Part shown: positions 28,501-37,693 of the stretch, in pieces | How the letters are laid out: every line of letters begins with the position of its first letter | Position numbering within the stretch: position 1 is the stretch's first letter | Assembly: GCA_964036045.1 (NCBI GenBank) | Contig: OZ038378.1 | Coordinates: 58,317,408-58,381,407, forward strand | DNA length: 64,000 bases | DNA from: Eutreptiella sp. 'Long Island Sound 2002' | Lineage: Eukaryota > Euglenozoa > Euglenophyceae > Eutreptiales > Eutreptiaceae | Direction of reading: 5' to 3' | Translations under genes and position numbers: made by a program | The notes under the pieces: generated by a model | Seen by the model: only the letters and a program-made list of their open reading frames with translations | Database searches by the model: none | Told to the model about the DNA's origin: nothing

Positions 28501-30063
28501 TACACTCCGACCACCCCCCGGGGAGGACTCCCCGTCCCCCCAAGCCGGTGTGCCTGAATCTACCTCCCCACAGGCCCTTCAGGACACTCCGACCACCCCC
28601 TGGGCGGAACTCCCCGTCCCCCCAGGCCGGTGTGCCCGGTTCTACCTCCCCGAAGCCCATGCAGGACACTCCGACCACCCCCTGGGCAGGACTCCCCGTC
28701 CCCTCAGACCGGTGTGCCCGGTTCTACCTCCCCACAGGCCCTGCAGGACACTTCGACCACCCCGTGGGCAAGAACCCCCAACCCTCCAGGCCGGTGTGCC
28801 CGAATCTACCTCCCCACAGGCCGTGCAGGACACTCCGACCACCCCCTGGGCAGGACTCCTCATCCCCCTAGGCCGGTGTGCCCGTTTCTACCTCCCCACA
28901 GGCCCCGCAGGACACTCCGACCACCCCCTGGTCAGGACTCCCCCTCTCCCCAGGCCGGTGTGCCCGAATCTACCTCCCCACAGGCCCTGCAGGACACTCC
29001 GACCACCCCCTGGGCAGGACTCCCCATCCCCCTAGGCCGGTGTGCCCGGTTCTACCTCCCCACAGGCGCTACAGGGGACTCCGACCACCCCCTTGGCAGG
29101 ACTCCCCATCCTCTTTGGCCGCGGTGCCCGAATCTACCTCCCCACAGGCCCTGCAGGACACTTCGACCACCCCCTTGGCAAGAACCCCCAACCCCCCAGG
29201 CCGGTGTGCCCGAATCTACCTCCCCACAGGCCGTGCAGGACACTCCGACCACCCCCTGGGCAGGACTCCCCATCCTCTTTGGCCGGTGTGCCCGAATCTA
29301 CTTCCCCACAGGCACTGTAGGACACTCCGGCCACCCCCTGGGCAGGACTCCCCGTCTACCCCGGCCGCTGTGCCCGGATCTGCCTCCCCACAGGCCCTTC
29401 AGAACACTCCGACCACCCCCTGTGTAGGACTCCCCATCCCCCTAGGCCGGTGTGCCCGAATCTACCTCCCCATAAGCCCTGCACGACATTCCGACCACCC
29501 CCTGGGCGAGACTCTCCATCCCCCGAGGCCACTGTCCATGAATCTACCTCCCCACCGGCCCTGCAGGGCACTTCGACCACCCCCTGGGCAGGACTCCCCG
29601 TCCCCCCAGGCCGGTGTGCCCGAGTCTACATCCCCACAGGCCCTGCAGGACACTCCGACCACTCCGTGGGCAGGACTCCCCATCCCCCCAGGCCGGTGTG
29701 CCCGAATCTACCTCCCCACAGGCCCTGTAGGACACTCCGACCACCCCCTGGGCAGGACTCCCCATCCCCCCAGGCCGCTGTGCCTGAATCTACCTCCCCA
29801 CAGGCCCTGCAGGACACTCCGACCACCCCCTGGGCAGGACTCCCCGTCCCCCCAGGCCGGTGTACCCGGTTCTACCTCCCCACAGGCCCTTGAGGACACT
29901 CCAACCACCCCCTTGGCCGGACTCCCCACCCCCCCAGGCCGGTGTGCCCGAATCTACCTCCCCATAGGCCCTACAGGACATTCTGACCACCCCTTGGGTA
30001 GAACACCCCATCCCCCCAAGCCGGTCACCCCCTGGGCAGGACTCCCCGCCCCCCCAGACCGGT

Positions 30064-33000
30064 GTGCCCGGTTCTACATCCCCACAGGCCGTGCAGGATA
30101 CTCCGACCACCCCATGGGCAGGACTCCCCGCCCTCTCAGGCCGGTGTGCCCGAATCTACATTCCCACAGGCCCTTCAAGACACTCCGACCACCCCCTGGG
30201 CACGAATCCCCGTCCCCCCAGGCCGGTGTGCCCGAATCTACCTCCCCACAGGCCCTGCAGGACACTCCGACCACCCCCTGGGCAGGACTCCCCGTCCCCC
30301 CAGGCCGGTGTGCCCGAAAGTACCTCCCCACAGGCCCTGCAGGACACTCCGACCACCCCCTGGGCAGGACTCCCCGCCCCCCCAGGCCGGTGTGCCCGAA
30401 TCTACATCCCCACAGGCCCTTCAAGACACTCCGACCACCTCCTGGGCAGGACTCCCCGTCCCCCCAAACCGGTGTGCCCGAATCTAGATCCCCACAGCCC
30501 CTTCAAGACACTCCGACCACCCCCTGGGCAGGACTCCCCGTCCCCCCAGGCCGGTGTGCCCGAATCTACCTCCCCACAGGCCCTGCAGGACACTCCGACC
30601 ACCCCATGGGCAGGACTCCCCATCCCCCTAGGCCGGTGTGCCAGGTTCTACCTCCCCACAGGCCCTTCAGGACACTCCGACCACCCCCTGGGCCAGACTC
30701 CCCGCCCCCCCAGGCCGGTGTGCCAGAATCTACCTCCCCACAGGCCCTGCAGGACACTCCGACCACCCCCTGGGCAGGACTCTCCGTCCACCCAGGCCGA
30801 CGTGCCCGGTTCTACATCCCCACAGGCCCTTCAGGACTCTCCGACCAACCCCTGGGCAGGACTCCCCGTCCCCCCAGGCCGCCGTGCCCGAATCTACATC
30901 CCCACAGGCCCTGCAGGACAATCTGACCACCCCCTGGGCACGACTCCCCGTCCCCCCAGGCCGGTGTGCCCGAATCTACCTCCCCACAGGCCCTGCAGGA
31001 CACTCCGACCACCCCCTGGGCAGGACTCCCCGTCCCCCCAGGCCGGTGTGCCCGAAAGTACCTCCCCACAGGCCCTGCAGGACACTCCGACCACCCCCTG
31101 GGCAGGACTCCCCGCCCCCCCAGGCCGGTGTGCCCGAATCTACATCCCCGCAGGCCCTTCAAGACACTCCGACCACCCCCTGGGCAGGACTCCTCGTCCC
31201 CTCAGGCCGGTGTGCCCGAATCTAGATCCCCACAGGCCCTTCAAGACACTCCGACCACCCCCTGGGCAGGACTCCCCGTCCCCCCAGGCCGGTGTGCCCG
31301 AATCTACCTCCCCACAGGCCCTGCATGACACTCCGACCACCCCATGGGCAGGACTCCCCATCCCCCTAGGCCGGTTTGCCAGGTTCTACCTCCCCACAGG
31401 CCCTTCAGGACACTCCGACCACCCCCCAGGCCAGACTCCCCGTCCCCCCAGGCCGGTGTGCCTGAATCTACATCCCCACAGGCGCTGCAGGACACTCCGA
31501 CCACCCCCTGGGCAGGACTCTCCGTCCACCCAGGCCAACGTGCCCGGTTCTACATCCCCACAGGCCCTTCAGGACTCTCCGACCACCCCCTGGGCAGGAC
31601 TCCCCGTCCCCCCAGGCCGGTGTGCCCGAATCTACATCCCCATAGGCCCTGCAGGACACTCCGACCACCCCCTGGGCAGGACTCTCCGTCCACCCAGACC
31701 GACGTGCCCGGTTCTACCTCCCCACAGGCCCTGCAGGACACTCCACCCACCCTCTGGGCAGGACTGCCCGCCCCCCTAGGCCGGTGTGCCTGAATCTACC
31801 TCCCCACAGGCCCAGCAGGACACTCCGACCACCCCCTGGGCAGGACTCCCCGCCCCCCCAGGCCGGTGTGCCCGAATCTACATCCCCACAGGCCCTTCAA
31901 GACACTCCGACCACCTCCTGGGCAGGACTCCCCGTCCCCCCAAACCGGTGTGCCCGAATCTAGATCCCCACAGCCCCTTCAAGACACTCCGACCACCCCC
32001 TGGGCAGGACTCCCCGTCCCCCCAGGCCGGTGTGCCCGAATCTACCTCCCCACAGGCCCTGCAGGACACTCCGACCACCCCATGGGCAGGACTCCCCATC
32101 CCCCTAGGCCGGTGTGCCAGGTTCTACCTCCCCACAGGCCCTTCAGGACACTCCGACCACCCCCTGGGCCAGACTCCCCGCCCCCCCAGGCCGGTGTGCC
32201 AGAATCTACCTCCCCACAGGCCCTGCAAGACACTCCGACCACCCCTTGGGCAGGACTCTCCGTCCACCCAGGCCGACGTGCCCGGTTCTACATCCCCACA
32301 GGCCCTTCAGGACTCTCCGACCAACCCCTTGGCAGGACTCCCCGTCCCCCCAGGCCGCCGTGCCCGAATCTACATCCCCACAGGCCCTGCAGGACAATCT
32401 GACCACCCCCTGGGCACGACTCCCCGTCCCCCCAGGCCGGTGTGCCCGAATCTACATTCCCACAGGCTCTTCAAGACACTCCGACCACCCCCTGGGCACG
32501 ACTCCCCGTCCCCCCAGGCCGGTGTGCCCGAATCTACCTCCCCACAGGCCCTGCAGGACACTCCGACCACCCCCTGGGCAGGACTCCCCGTCCCCCCAGG
32601 CCGGTGTGCCCGAAAGTACCTCCCCACAGGCCCTGCAGGACACTCCGACCACCCCCTGGGCAGGACTCCCCGCCCCCCCAGGCCGGTGTGCCCGAATCTA
32701 CATCCCCGCAGGCCCTTCAAGACACTCCGACCACCCCCTGGGCAGGACTCCTCGTCCCCTCAGGCCGGTGTGCCCGAATCTAGATCCCCACAGGCCCTTC
32801 AAGACACTCCGACCACCCCCTGGGCAGGACTCCCCGTCCCCCCAGGCCGGTGTGCCCGAATCTACCTCCCCACAGGCCCTGCATGACACTCCGACCACCC
32901 CATGGGCAGGACTCCCCATCCCCCTAGGCCGGTTTGCCAGGTTCTACCTCCCCACAGGCCCTTCAGGACACTCCGACCACCCCCCAGGCCAGACTCCCCG

Positions 33001-33390
33001 TCCCCCCAGGCCGGTGTGCCTGAATCTACATCCCCACAGGCGCTGCAGGACACTCCGACCACCCCCTGGGCAGGACTCTCCGTCCACCCAGGCCAACGTG
33101 CCCGGTTCTACATCCCCACAGGCCCTTCAGGACTCTCCGACCACCCCCTGGGCAGGACTCCCCGTCCCCCCAGGCCGGTGTGCCCGAATCTACATCTCCA
33201 TAGGCCCTGCAGGACACTCCACCCACCCTCTGGGCAGGACTGCCCGCCCCCCTAGGCCGGTGTGCCTGAATCTACCTCCCCACAGGCCCAGCAGGACACT
33301 CCGACCACCCCCTGGGCAGGACTCCCCGCCCCCCCAGGCCGGTGTGCCCGAAACTACCCCCCCACAGGCCCTGCAGGACACTCCGACCAT
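30064..33390 (+). repeat. Higher-order repeats of 9 and 18-19 monomers
   Basis: The marker CCCGAAAGTACCTCCCC occurs near 30,313, 31,051 and 32,609, at offsets of 738 bp (9 monomers) and 1,558 bp (19 monomers). Other markers such as CCGTCCACCCAGGCCGACG follow the same spacing. Several kilobases here are built from a few recently copied blocks. Confidence 0.8.
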
Positions 33391-34580
33391 CCCCTGGGCA
33401 GGACTCCCCGCCCCCCCACGCCGGTGCGCCCGGTTCTACATCCCCACAAGCCCTTCAGGACACTCCGACCACCTCTGGGCAGGACTCCCCGTCCCCCTCA
33501 GGCCGGTGTGCCTGAATCTACCTCCCCACAGGCCCTGCAGGACAATGCGACCTCCCCCTGGGCAGGACTCCCCGCCCCCCCACGCCGGTGCGCCCGGTTC
33601 TACATCCCCACAAGCCCTTCAGGACACTCCGACCACCTCTGGGCAGGACTCCCCGTCCCCCCAGGCCGGTGTGCCCGAATGTACATCCCCAGAGGCCCTG
33701 CAGGACACTCCGACCACCCCCTGGGCAGGACTCCCCGCCCCCCCAGGCCGGTGTGCCCGAAACTACCCCCCCACAGGCCCTGCAGGACACTCCGACCATC
33801 CCCTGGGCAGGACTCCCCGTCCCCCCAGGCCGGTGTGCCCGGTTCTACATCCCCACAGGCCCTCCAAGACCCTCCGACCACCCCTTGGCCCGGACTCCCC
33901 GTCCCCCCAGGCCGGTGTGCCCGAATCTACCTCCCCACAGGCCCTGCAGGACACTCCGACCACCCCCTGGGCAGCACTCCCCATCCCCCCAGGCCGGTGT
34001 GCCCGAATCTACATCCCCACAGGCCCTGCAGGACACTCCGACCACACCCTGGGCAGACCTCCCCATCCCCCTAGGCCGGTGTGCCCGGTTCTACCTCCCC
34101 ACAGGCGCTACAGGGGACTCCGACCACCCCTTGGGCAGGACTCCCCATCCCCCCAGGCCGGTGTGCCCGAATCTACATCCCCACAGGCCCCGCAGGACAC
34201 TCCGACCACCCCCTGGGCAGCAGTCCCCATCCCCCTAGGCCGGTGTGCCCGGTTCTACCTCCCCACAGGCGCTACAGGGCACTCCGACCACCCCCTGGGC
34301 AGGACTCCCCATCCCCCCAGCGGCGTGCCCGAATCTACCTCCCCACAGGCACTGCAGGACACTCGGACCACCCCCTGGGCAGGACTCCCCGTCCCCCCAG
34401 GCCGTTGTGCCCGAATCTACCTCCCCACAAGCCCTGCAAGACACTCCGACCACCCCCTGGGCAAGACTCCCCATCCCCCCAGGCGAGCGTGCCCGAATCT
34501 ACCTCCCCACAGGCCCTTCAGGACACTCCAACCACCCACTGGGTAGGACTCCCCACCCCCCCAGGCCAGTGTGCCTGAAT

Positions 34581-34688
34581 ATGAGGTTTGCCATAAGCAA
34601 ACCCAAGTTTGGTCTGTGCAGGATTGAGTGTATATGTGTCTGCACTGATTGTCCGCTCAGTTGTCTTTTATATTTTGTATGTCGATGG
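34581..34688 (+). repeat. Split direct repeat A1 (left terminus)
   Basis: This 108-bp repeat starts ATGAGGTTTGCCATAAGC and ends GTATGTCGATGG. It matches A2 (41,234-41,341) with one G/A difference. It contains an AT-rich stretch (CTTTTATATTTTGTATG) that could serve as a promoter or recombination arm. Its last bases include in-frame ATGs (34,679 and 34,685) of the gag reading frame. Confidence 0.95.
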
Positions 34689-34880
34689 GGAACGCTTTCC
34701 GATTGCCCCGTGGGCTGGTGCCTCGACAGGGCGAGCCCGGAGGAGCGCGTGTTGGGGGGAAACCGGCCGGCGGGTCAAAAGCCGGGCAATCGATTGAGCT
34801 GAGTGAAGCCCTACGCCGAGGAAAGGGGGGGGCGGGGATTGCCGGGACACGGCATCTGGACGCCGGATCCCTTGAACCTT

Positions 34881-34949
34881 GGGCGACCCCCCCTGGTGCC
34901 CAAAACAAACACAACGGTCAATCTTTGGCCGAACCAGGGGGGTTAGCCC
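34881..34949 (+). ncRNA. Conserved RNA hairpin, copy 1 (upstream of gag ATG)
   Basis: Arms 34,881-34,897 and 34,933-34,949 pair at 15 of 17 positions. The 35-base apical part (34,898-34,932) is conserved in sequence with two other copies. It holds an A/C-rich segment ending CAAACACAAC, then GGTC, a 7-base loop ending CTTT, GGCC and GA. GGTC can pair with GGCC, and CCAAA can alternatively pair with TTTGG. The stem sequence differs from copies 2 and 3 but pairing is kept. An ATG in the gag frame follows at 34,964. No hammerhead core (CUGANGA) is present. Confidence 0.75.
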
Positions 34950-34963
34950 AGGGGGACGGCGTG

Positions 34964-36376
34964 ATGGTTCTGCCACGGGCGGATCGGCCACGCGCCCCGG
35001 CCCCCCCCCACGTTTGGTTACAAGGCCCGCGGGGTTGGGTGCAGGTTCCCTGCGAAGGAGCACGTCAGCTGCGCTGTGCAGTTGTCAGGCTGTGGGGCTG
35101 TGGCGACGACGATTTTTGGATGTTGTGCGAGGGGCGTGCCGTCGCGGACGACATGAAGGTGCCCCAGAGCGGGAGTCATGTGCAGGTGCGTTTGCGTGGA
35201 GTCGGGGGTATGCACCCGGGTTTTGCTACCCCAAACGAGATCGAGGAGGCCTTACGGGAGGAGGCGGAGCGCAAGGGTTCTGCGCGGGAGGGCACCCCGT
35301 CGGGGGCCAAGACTGCGAAGAAGGATAAAGGAAAAGGAAAGAAGATGATCTCTTTCCGGGAGTATACGCAGTCGGGGCTACACGCCCAATGGAGCCTGGT
35401 GGCGCCTCAGAAGGATTTTATGAGGCTGCGCATGGAGATCCAGACTGACCTTAACAGGTTGGGTGATCAAAAGGATGAGTGGGTGGAGAAGGCTGTCAAG
35501 GCGCATGGGCTGGAGCTCACAACGGTGGAGTTGGTGGAGTACATAGCGTGTTATTGCCTGTTGGAGGACCTGCGATTCGATGTGGATACGGGTAATTTCG
35601 CTAAGGCGGTGGAGGAGAACAATGAGCAGTCGCAGACTGGTATCAGCGAGGTCCTGAAAAAGCTGGAGATGTTGGAGCAGAGGTTGGAAGAGGTGCAGCT
35701 GGGGAAGAGTGAGCCCTCCAGAAAGATCCCCAAGTTGAGCCACAAGGAGCTATCCATTTTGCTGGAGATGGATCATAAACCGCAGTGGGTATGCCGTTTA
35801 TTGGTGTTTTTTAAGGCCGTCCTGGACGGTCAAAAGGTGGATCCCCAACTGATGGAGTGCACCTCAGCCTGGAAATCGTCTGACCTCCAAGAAGAGTTGG
35901 TTATGTCTCCGGAGAAGGCGCAGAGTAAAGAGGTCTGGACCTCCGGTGCTTGGCTGGAGGCCGTGACCGCCCCCATGGATGGGTCGGACGGTGGGGGAAC
36001 CCCCCCGATTCCGGCCTTGGTGGCCAATTACGTGGAGGGACTGTGGATCCTGCTGGTATCGGCGATGGGGACGTACGGAGAATCATACCATCAGCACACC
36101 GGAGGTGGGCGTGGGGGCGAGACCCCAAAGGAAGTGGGAGAGCCGCCAGAAAATTTTGGGGACACTACGGTCCCTGTGGAGGAAGTCCGTCGCCGTCTGG
36201 CTAGCCTGCGGAGCAGGTTCCCGTACGAGAACGGACGTAGGATTTGGATCCCGAAGAACAATAATCAGCAGAGAACCGACATGACGGATCCGCCGGCTAC
36301 GGGTTGCCGCACGTGCAAGAGCCATGGAGCGCCGGGCAAGAAGCATTGGTTTTTTGCCTGCCCATACTACGAGTGA
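34964..36376 (+). CDS. gag: Gag-like protein of the YR retrotransposon (ORF1)
   Basis: This 470-residue protein (from ATG 34,964) is inferred to be the nucleic-acid-binding structural protein of the element. It has a Pro/Arg-rich N-terminus, a lysine-rich tract near residues 117-127, a charged, probably coiled-coil segment near 215-245 (EVLKKLEMLEQRLEEVQL) and a C-terminal zinc knuckle of the form CX2CX9HX4C (Cys448, Cys451, His461, Cys466) ending two residues before a Tyr-Tyr-Glu terminus. The frame is open upstream to ATGs at 34,679 and 34,685 inside A1. I prefer 34,964 because it follows hairpin copy 1 directly. The ORF ends in TGA followed by CGG, and the same frame then stays open into the recombinase. 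Position and the knuckle, not sequence similarity, support the Gag assignment. Confidence 0.8.
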   Translation: MVLPRADRPRAPAPPHVWLQGPRGWVQVPCEGARQLRCAVVRLWGCGDDDFWMLCEGRAVADDMKVPQSGSHVQVRLRGVGGMHPGFATPNEIEEALREEAERKGSAREGTPSGAKTAKKDKGKGKKMISFREYTQSGLHAQWSLVAPQKDFMRLRMEIQTDLNRLGDQKDEWVEKAVKAHGLELTTVELVEYIACYCLLEDLRFDVDTGNFAKAVEENNEQSQTGISEVLKKLEMLEQRLEEVQLGKSEPSRKIPKLSHKELSILLEMDHKPQWVCRLLVFFKAVLDGQKVDPQLMECTSAWKSSDLQEELVMSPEKAQSKEVWTSGAWLEAVTAPMDGSDGGGTPPIPALVANYVEGLWILLVSAMGTYGESYHQHTGGGRGGETPKEVGEPPENFGDTTVPVEEVRRRLASLRSRFPYENGRRIWIPKNNNQQRTDMTDPPATGCRTCKSHGAPGKKHWFFACPYYE

Positions 36377-36379
36377 CGG
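36374..36379 (+). promoter_or_regulatory. Leaky-stop context UGA-CGG between gag and recombinase
   Basis: The gag stop TGA is followed by CGG. The next 57 codons in the same frame contain no stop and lead to the recombinase core at ATG 36,548. UGA-CGG is one of the known readthrough contexts in RNA-virus genomes. Low-level readthrough would give a Gag-recombinase fusion. Reinitiation at 36,548 is the alternative. Confidence 0.45.
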
Positions 36380-36547
36380 TGCCCAAAAGGGGGGGAAGAA
36401 CAGGGGGAGAGGAGGACAGTCGGTGAGACGCCGTCGGGAGAGGTGGAGGGAGTACTGGGAGAGTCGGCAGACTGGTCATCTTGGTGGGCGGCGTGGAAGC
36501 GACTCAATCGACAAGACCCGGCAGAGTATTCCGATGCGCTTGTCGCC

Positions 36548-37693
36548 ATGTCATGGAGCGTTGGCACCAGAAGCAACTATGCCGTTCACATCCGGGCATT
36601 GGGGTTACTCGCAGCCTCGCAGCCAGATGTCGATAAGTCAAAATTGCTGGACCGATACTTACGTGCGCTCTTCGCCAAGGGCAGGTCGAGATCATACATG
36701 CGAGGGGCTATCAGCGCGGTACGGGCCCTGGAGGACTTGGGGTGGATCGCTGGGGTGGTCCAGGCCAGGCATTGGCGCATGGCAAAGTCCACCATCCGCA
36801 ACACGGAGGAGCAGCGACCGTATGGAGGACTGGAGGCACTGTCCGTACTTGCCCAATCCTGTCGAACCAAGGAGCAGTGGTCCGGGTTCGCCTTGGCCGT
36901 CCTCTCCTTCACCTGTCTGTGGCGGGTGGGGGAAGCGGCCGGGGTTCGACGACGAGGGATCGAGGACGAGGCTATATGGTTCAGGTGCAACAAGAACGGT
37001 GACAAGGTTGTTCAGCGAGAACTGGGACCGTACTCCGCGAAATGGGCGAGGTGGCTCCGTGACTATGGGTCCACAGGTCGTCGCAGGTCGCCCATCATGT
37101 GCCCTTCCGGATCGCCATGGTTGGAGTCATTCCTGGAATTCGGGTTCCGGGGAACAGAGTACGCCAATCACAGGTGGCATTGTTGGAAACGCGGGGGTGC
37201 TGCCCTGCAGAAGTACCTCGCCCTCCCTGCGGAGATCCGGCAATGGTGGGGACGATGGAAATCACGGAGGGTGGCGGAGGACTACGCACATCCACCTGAA
37301 GAATATAAAATTTGGACCTCCATCAGACTACCATGGCCAGAGGGACCCTCCAAGTTCGTTAAGCGCACGGCGCGAGGGCACGACTTCTGGCCAGCAGCGA
37401 TTTCGGAGTTATTTCGGGACGGACAGCAAACTGTGGAGCAACAGCCTGACGTTGGGTCCAAGCGAGCGTGCATTGTACTTTCGGATGATGACACGCCTCA
37501 GCGACCTGGAGTCCCGGTGCGCCGCACCGTCAAGGTGCGTAGACATGGCAGTGCCAGCCCCGTGGCATCGGCAGCCCTGGGGCCCCGAGTTGGCCGAGTG
37601 GATCCTGCAGCCAGTACGGGACGGAGCGGTTCGGGAGTGGTGCAGCAAGCTGCAGGAGGTGATCGACCTCCCGCCAGGCAGCGGAGGCGATGA
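36548..37693 (+). CDS. Tyrosine recombinase of the YR retrotransposon (ORF2)
   Basis: This enzyme should integrate the circular DNA copy through a covalent 3'-phosphotyrosine. The core-binding domain begins at the ATG (SWSVGTRSNYAVHIRAL). The catalytic domain shows the first arginine box (LWRVGEAAGV, Arg161 counted from the first codon of the clear coding segment at 36,443), a lysine in NKNGDK, the second box HCWKRGGAA (His246), GRWKS (Trp272) and a tyrosine in EDYAHP (Tyr281). In box II the residue at the usual HxxR position is lysine, with arginine next to it (H-C-W-K-R), which is unusual. The frame equals that of gag and is open from 36,377, so readthrough is possible. No ATG lies between the gag stop and 36,548. 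The last 209 bases overlap the RT ORF in another frame. Confidence 0.88.
   Translation: MSWSVGTRSNYAVHIRALGLLAASQPDVDKSKLLDRYLRALFAKGRSRSYMRGAISAVRALEDLGWIAGVVQARHWRMAKSTIRNTEEQRPYGGLEALSVLAQSCRTKEQWSGFALAVLSFTCLWRVGEAAGVRRRGIEDEAIWFRCNKNGDKVVQRELGPYSAKWARWLRDYGSTGRRRSPIMCPSGSPWLESFLEFGFRGTEYANHRWHCWKRGGAALQKYLALPAEIRQWWGRWKSRRVAEDYAHPPEEYKIWTSIRLPWPEGPSKFVKRTARGHDFWPAAISELFRDGQQTVEQQPDVGSKRACIVLSDDDTPQRPGVPVRRTVKVRRHGSASPVASAALGPRVGRVDPAASTGRSGSGVVQQAAGGDRPPARQRRR

Larger units (their letters stand above)
842..34580 (+). repeat. Satellite array, 82-bp monomer, left block (~410 copies)
   Basis: The unit reads, in short blocks: CCCCTGGGCAGGACTCCCC, then (A/G)TCCCCCCAGGCCGG, TGTGCCCG(A/G), (A)TCTACCTCCCCACAGG, CCCTGCAGGACACTCCGACCAC. 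Period 82 is constant over tens of kilobases, with occasional 1-3 bp indels and a few shortened units (for example near 21,255, 22,030, 24,440 and 26,300, where about half a monomer is missing). Most copies hold the CCTGCAGG palindrome. The plus strand is strongly C-rich. Common variant positions are TTCTAC/AATCTAC, ACCTCC/ACATCC and CTGCAGG/CTTCAGG. Because 82 is one more than a multiple of three, and the consensus lacks stops in all plus frames, very long open frames occur (up to about 870 codons). They are not evidence of a protein. A recombinase retrotransposon interrupts the array at 34,581. Confidence 0.97.

Noticed and set aside
1599-34576. Long plus-strand and short minus-strand open frames throughout the 82-bp array
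   Set aside because: They repeat with the 82-bp period in all frames, follow from a stop-free GC-rich monomer, and show no domain, start context or gene structure.
34881-34949. Hammerhead or HDV-type ribozyme
   Set aside because: No CUGANGA/GAAA core and no nested double pseudoknot is evident, so only a structured RNA of unknown class is claimed.
36324-37484. Upstream extension of the RT reading frame
   Set aside because: It overlaps gag's end and the recombinase in another frame, and its translation is low-complexity Arg/Ser/Gly-rich; RT-type sequence starts only after about 37,545.
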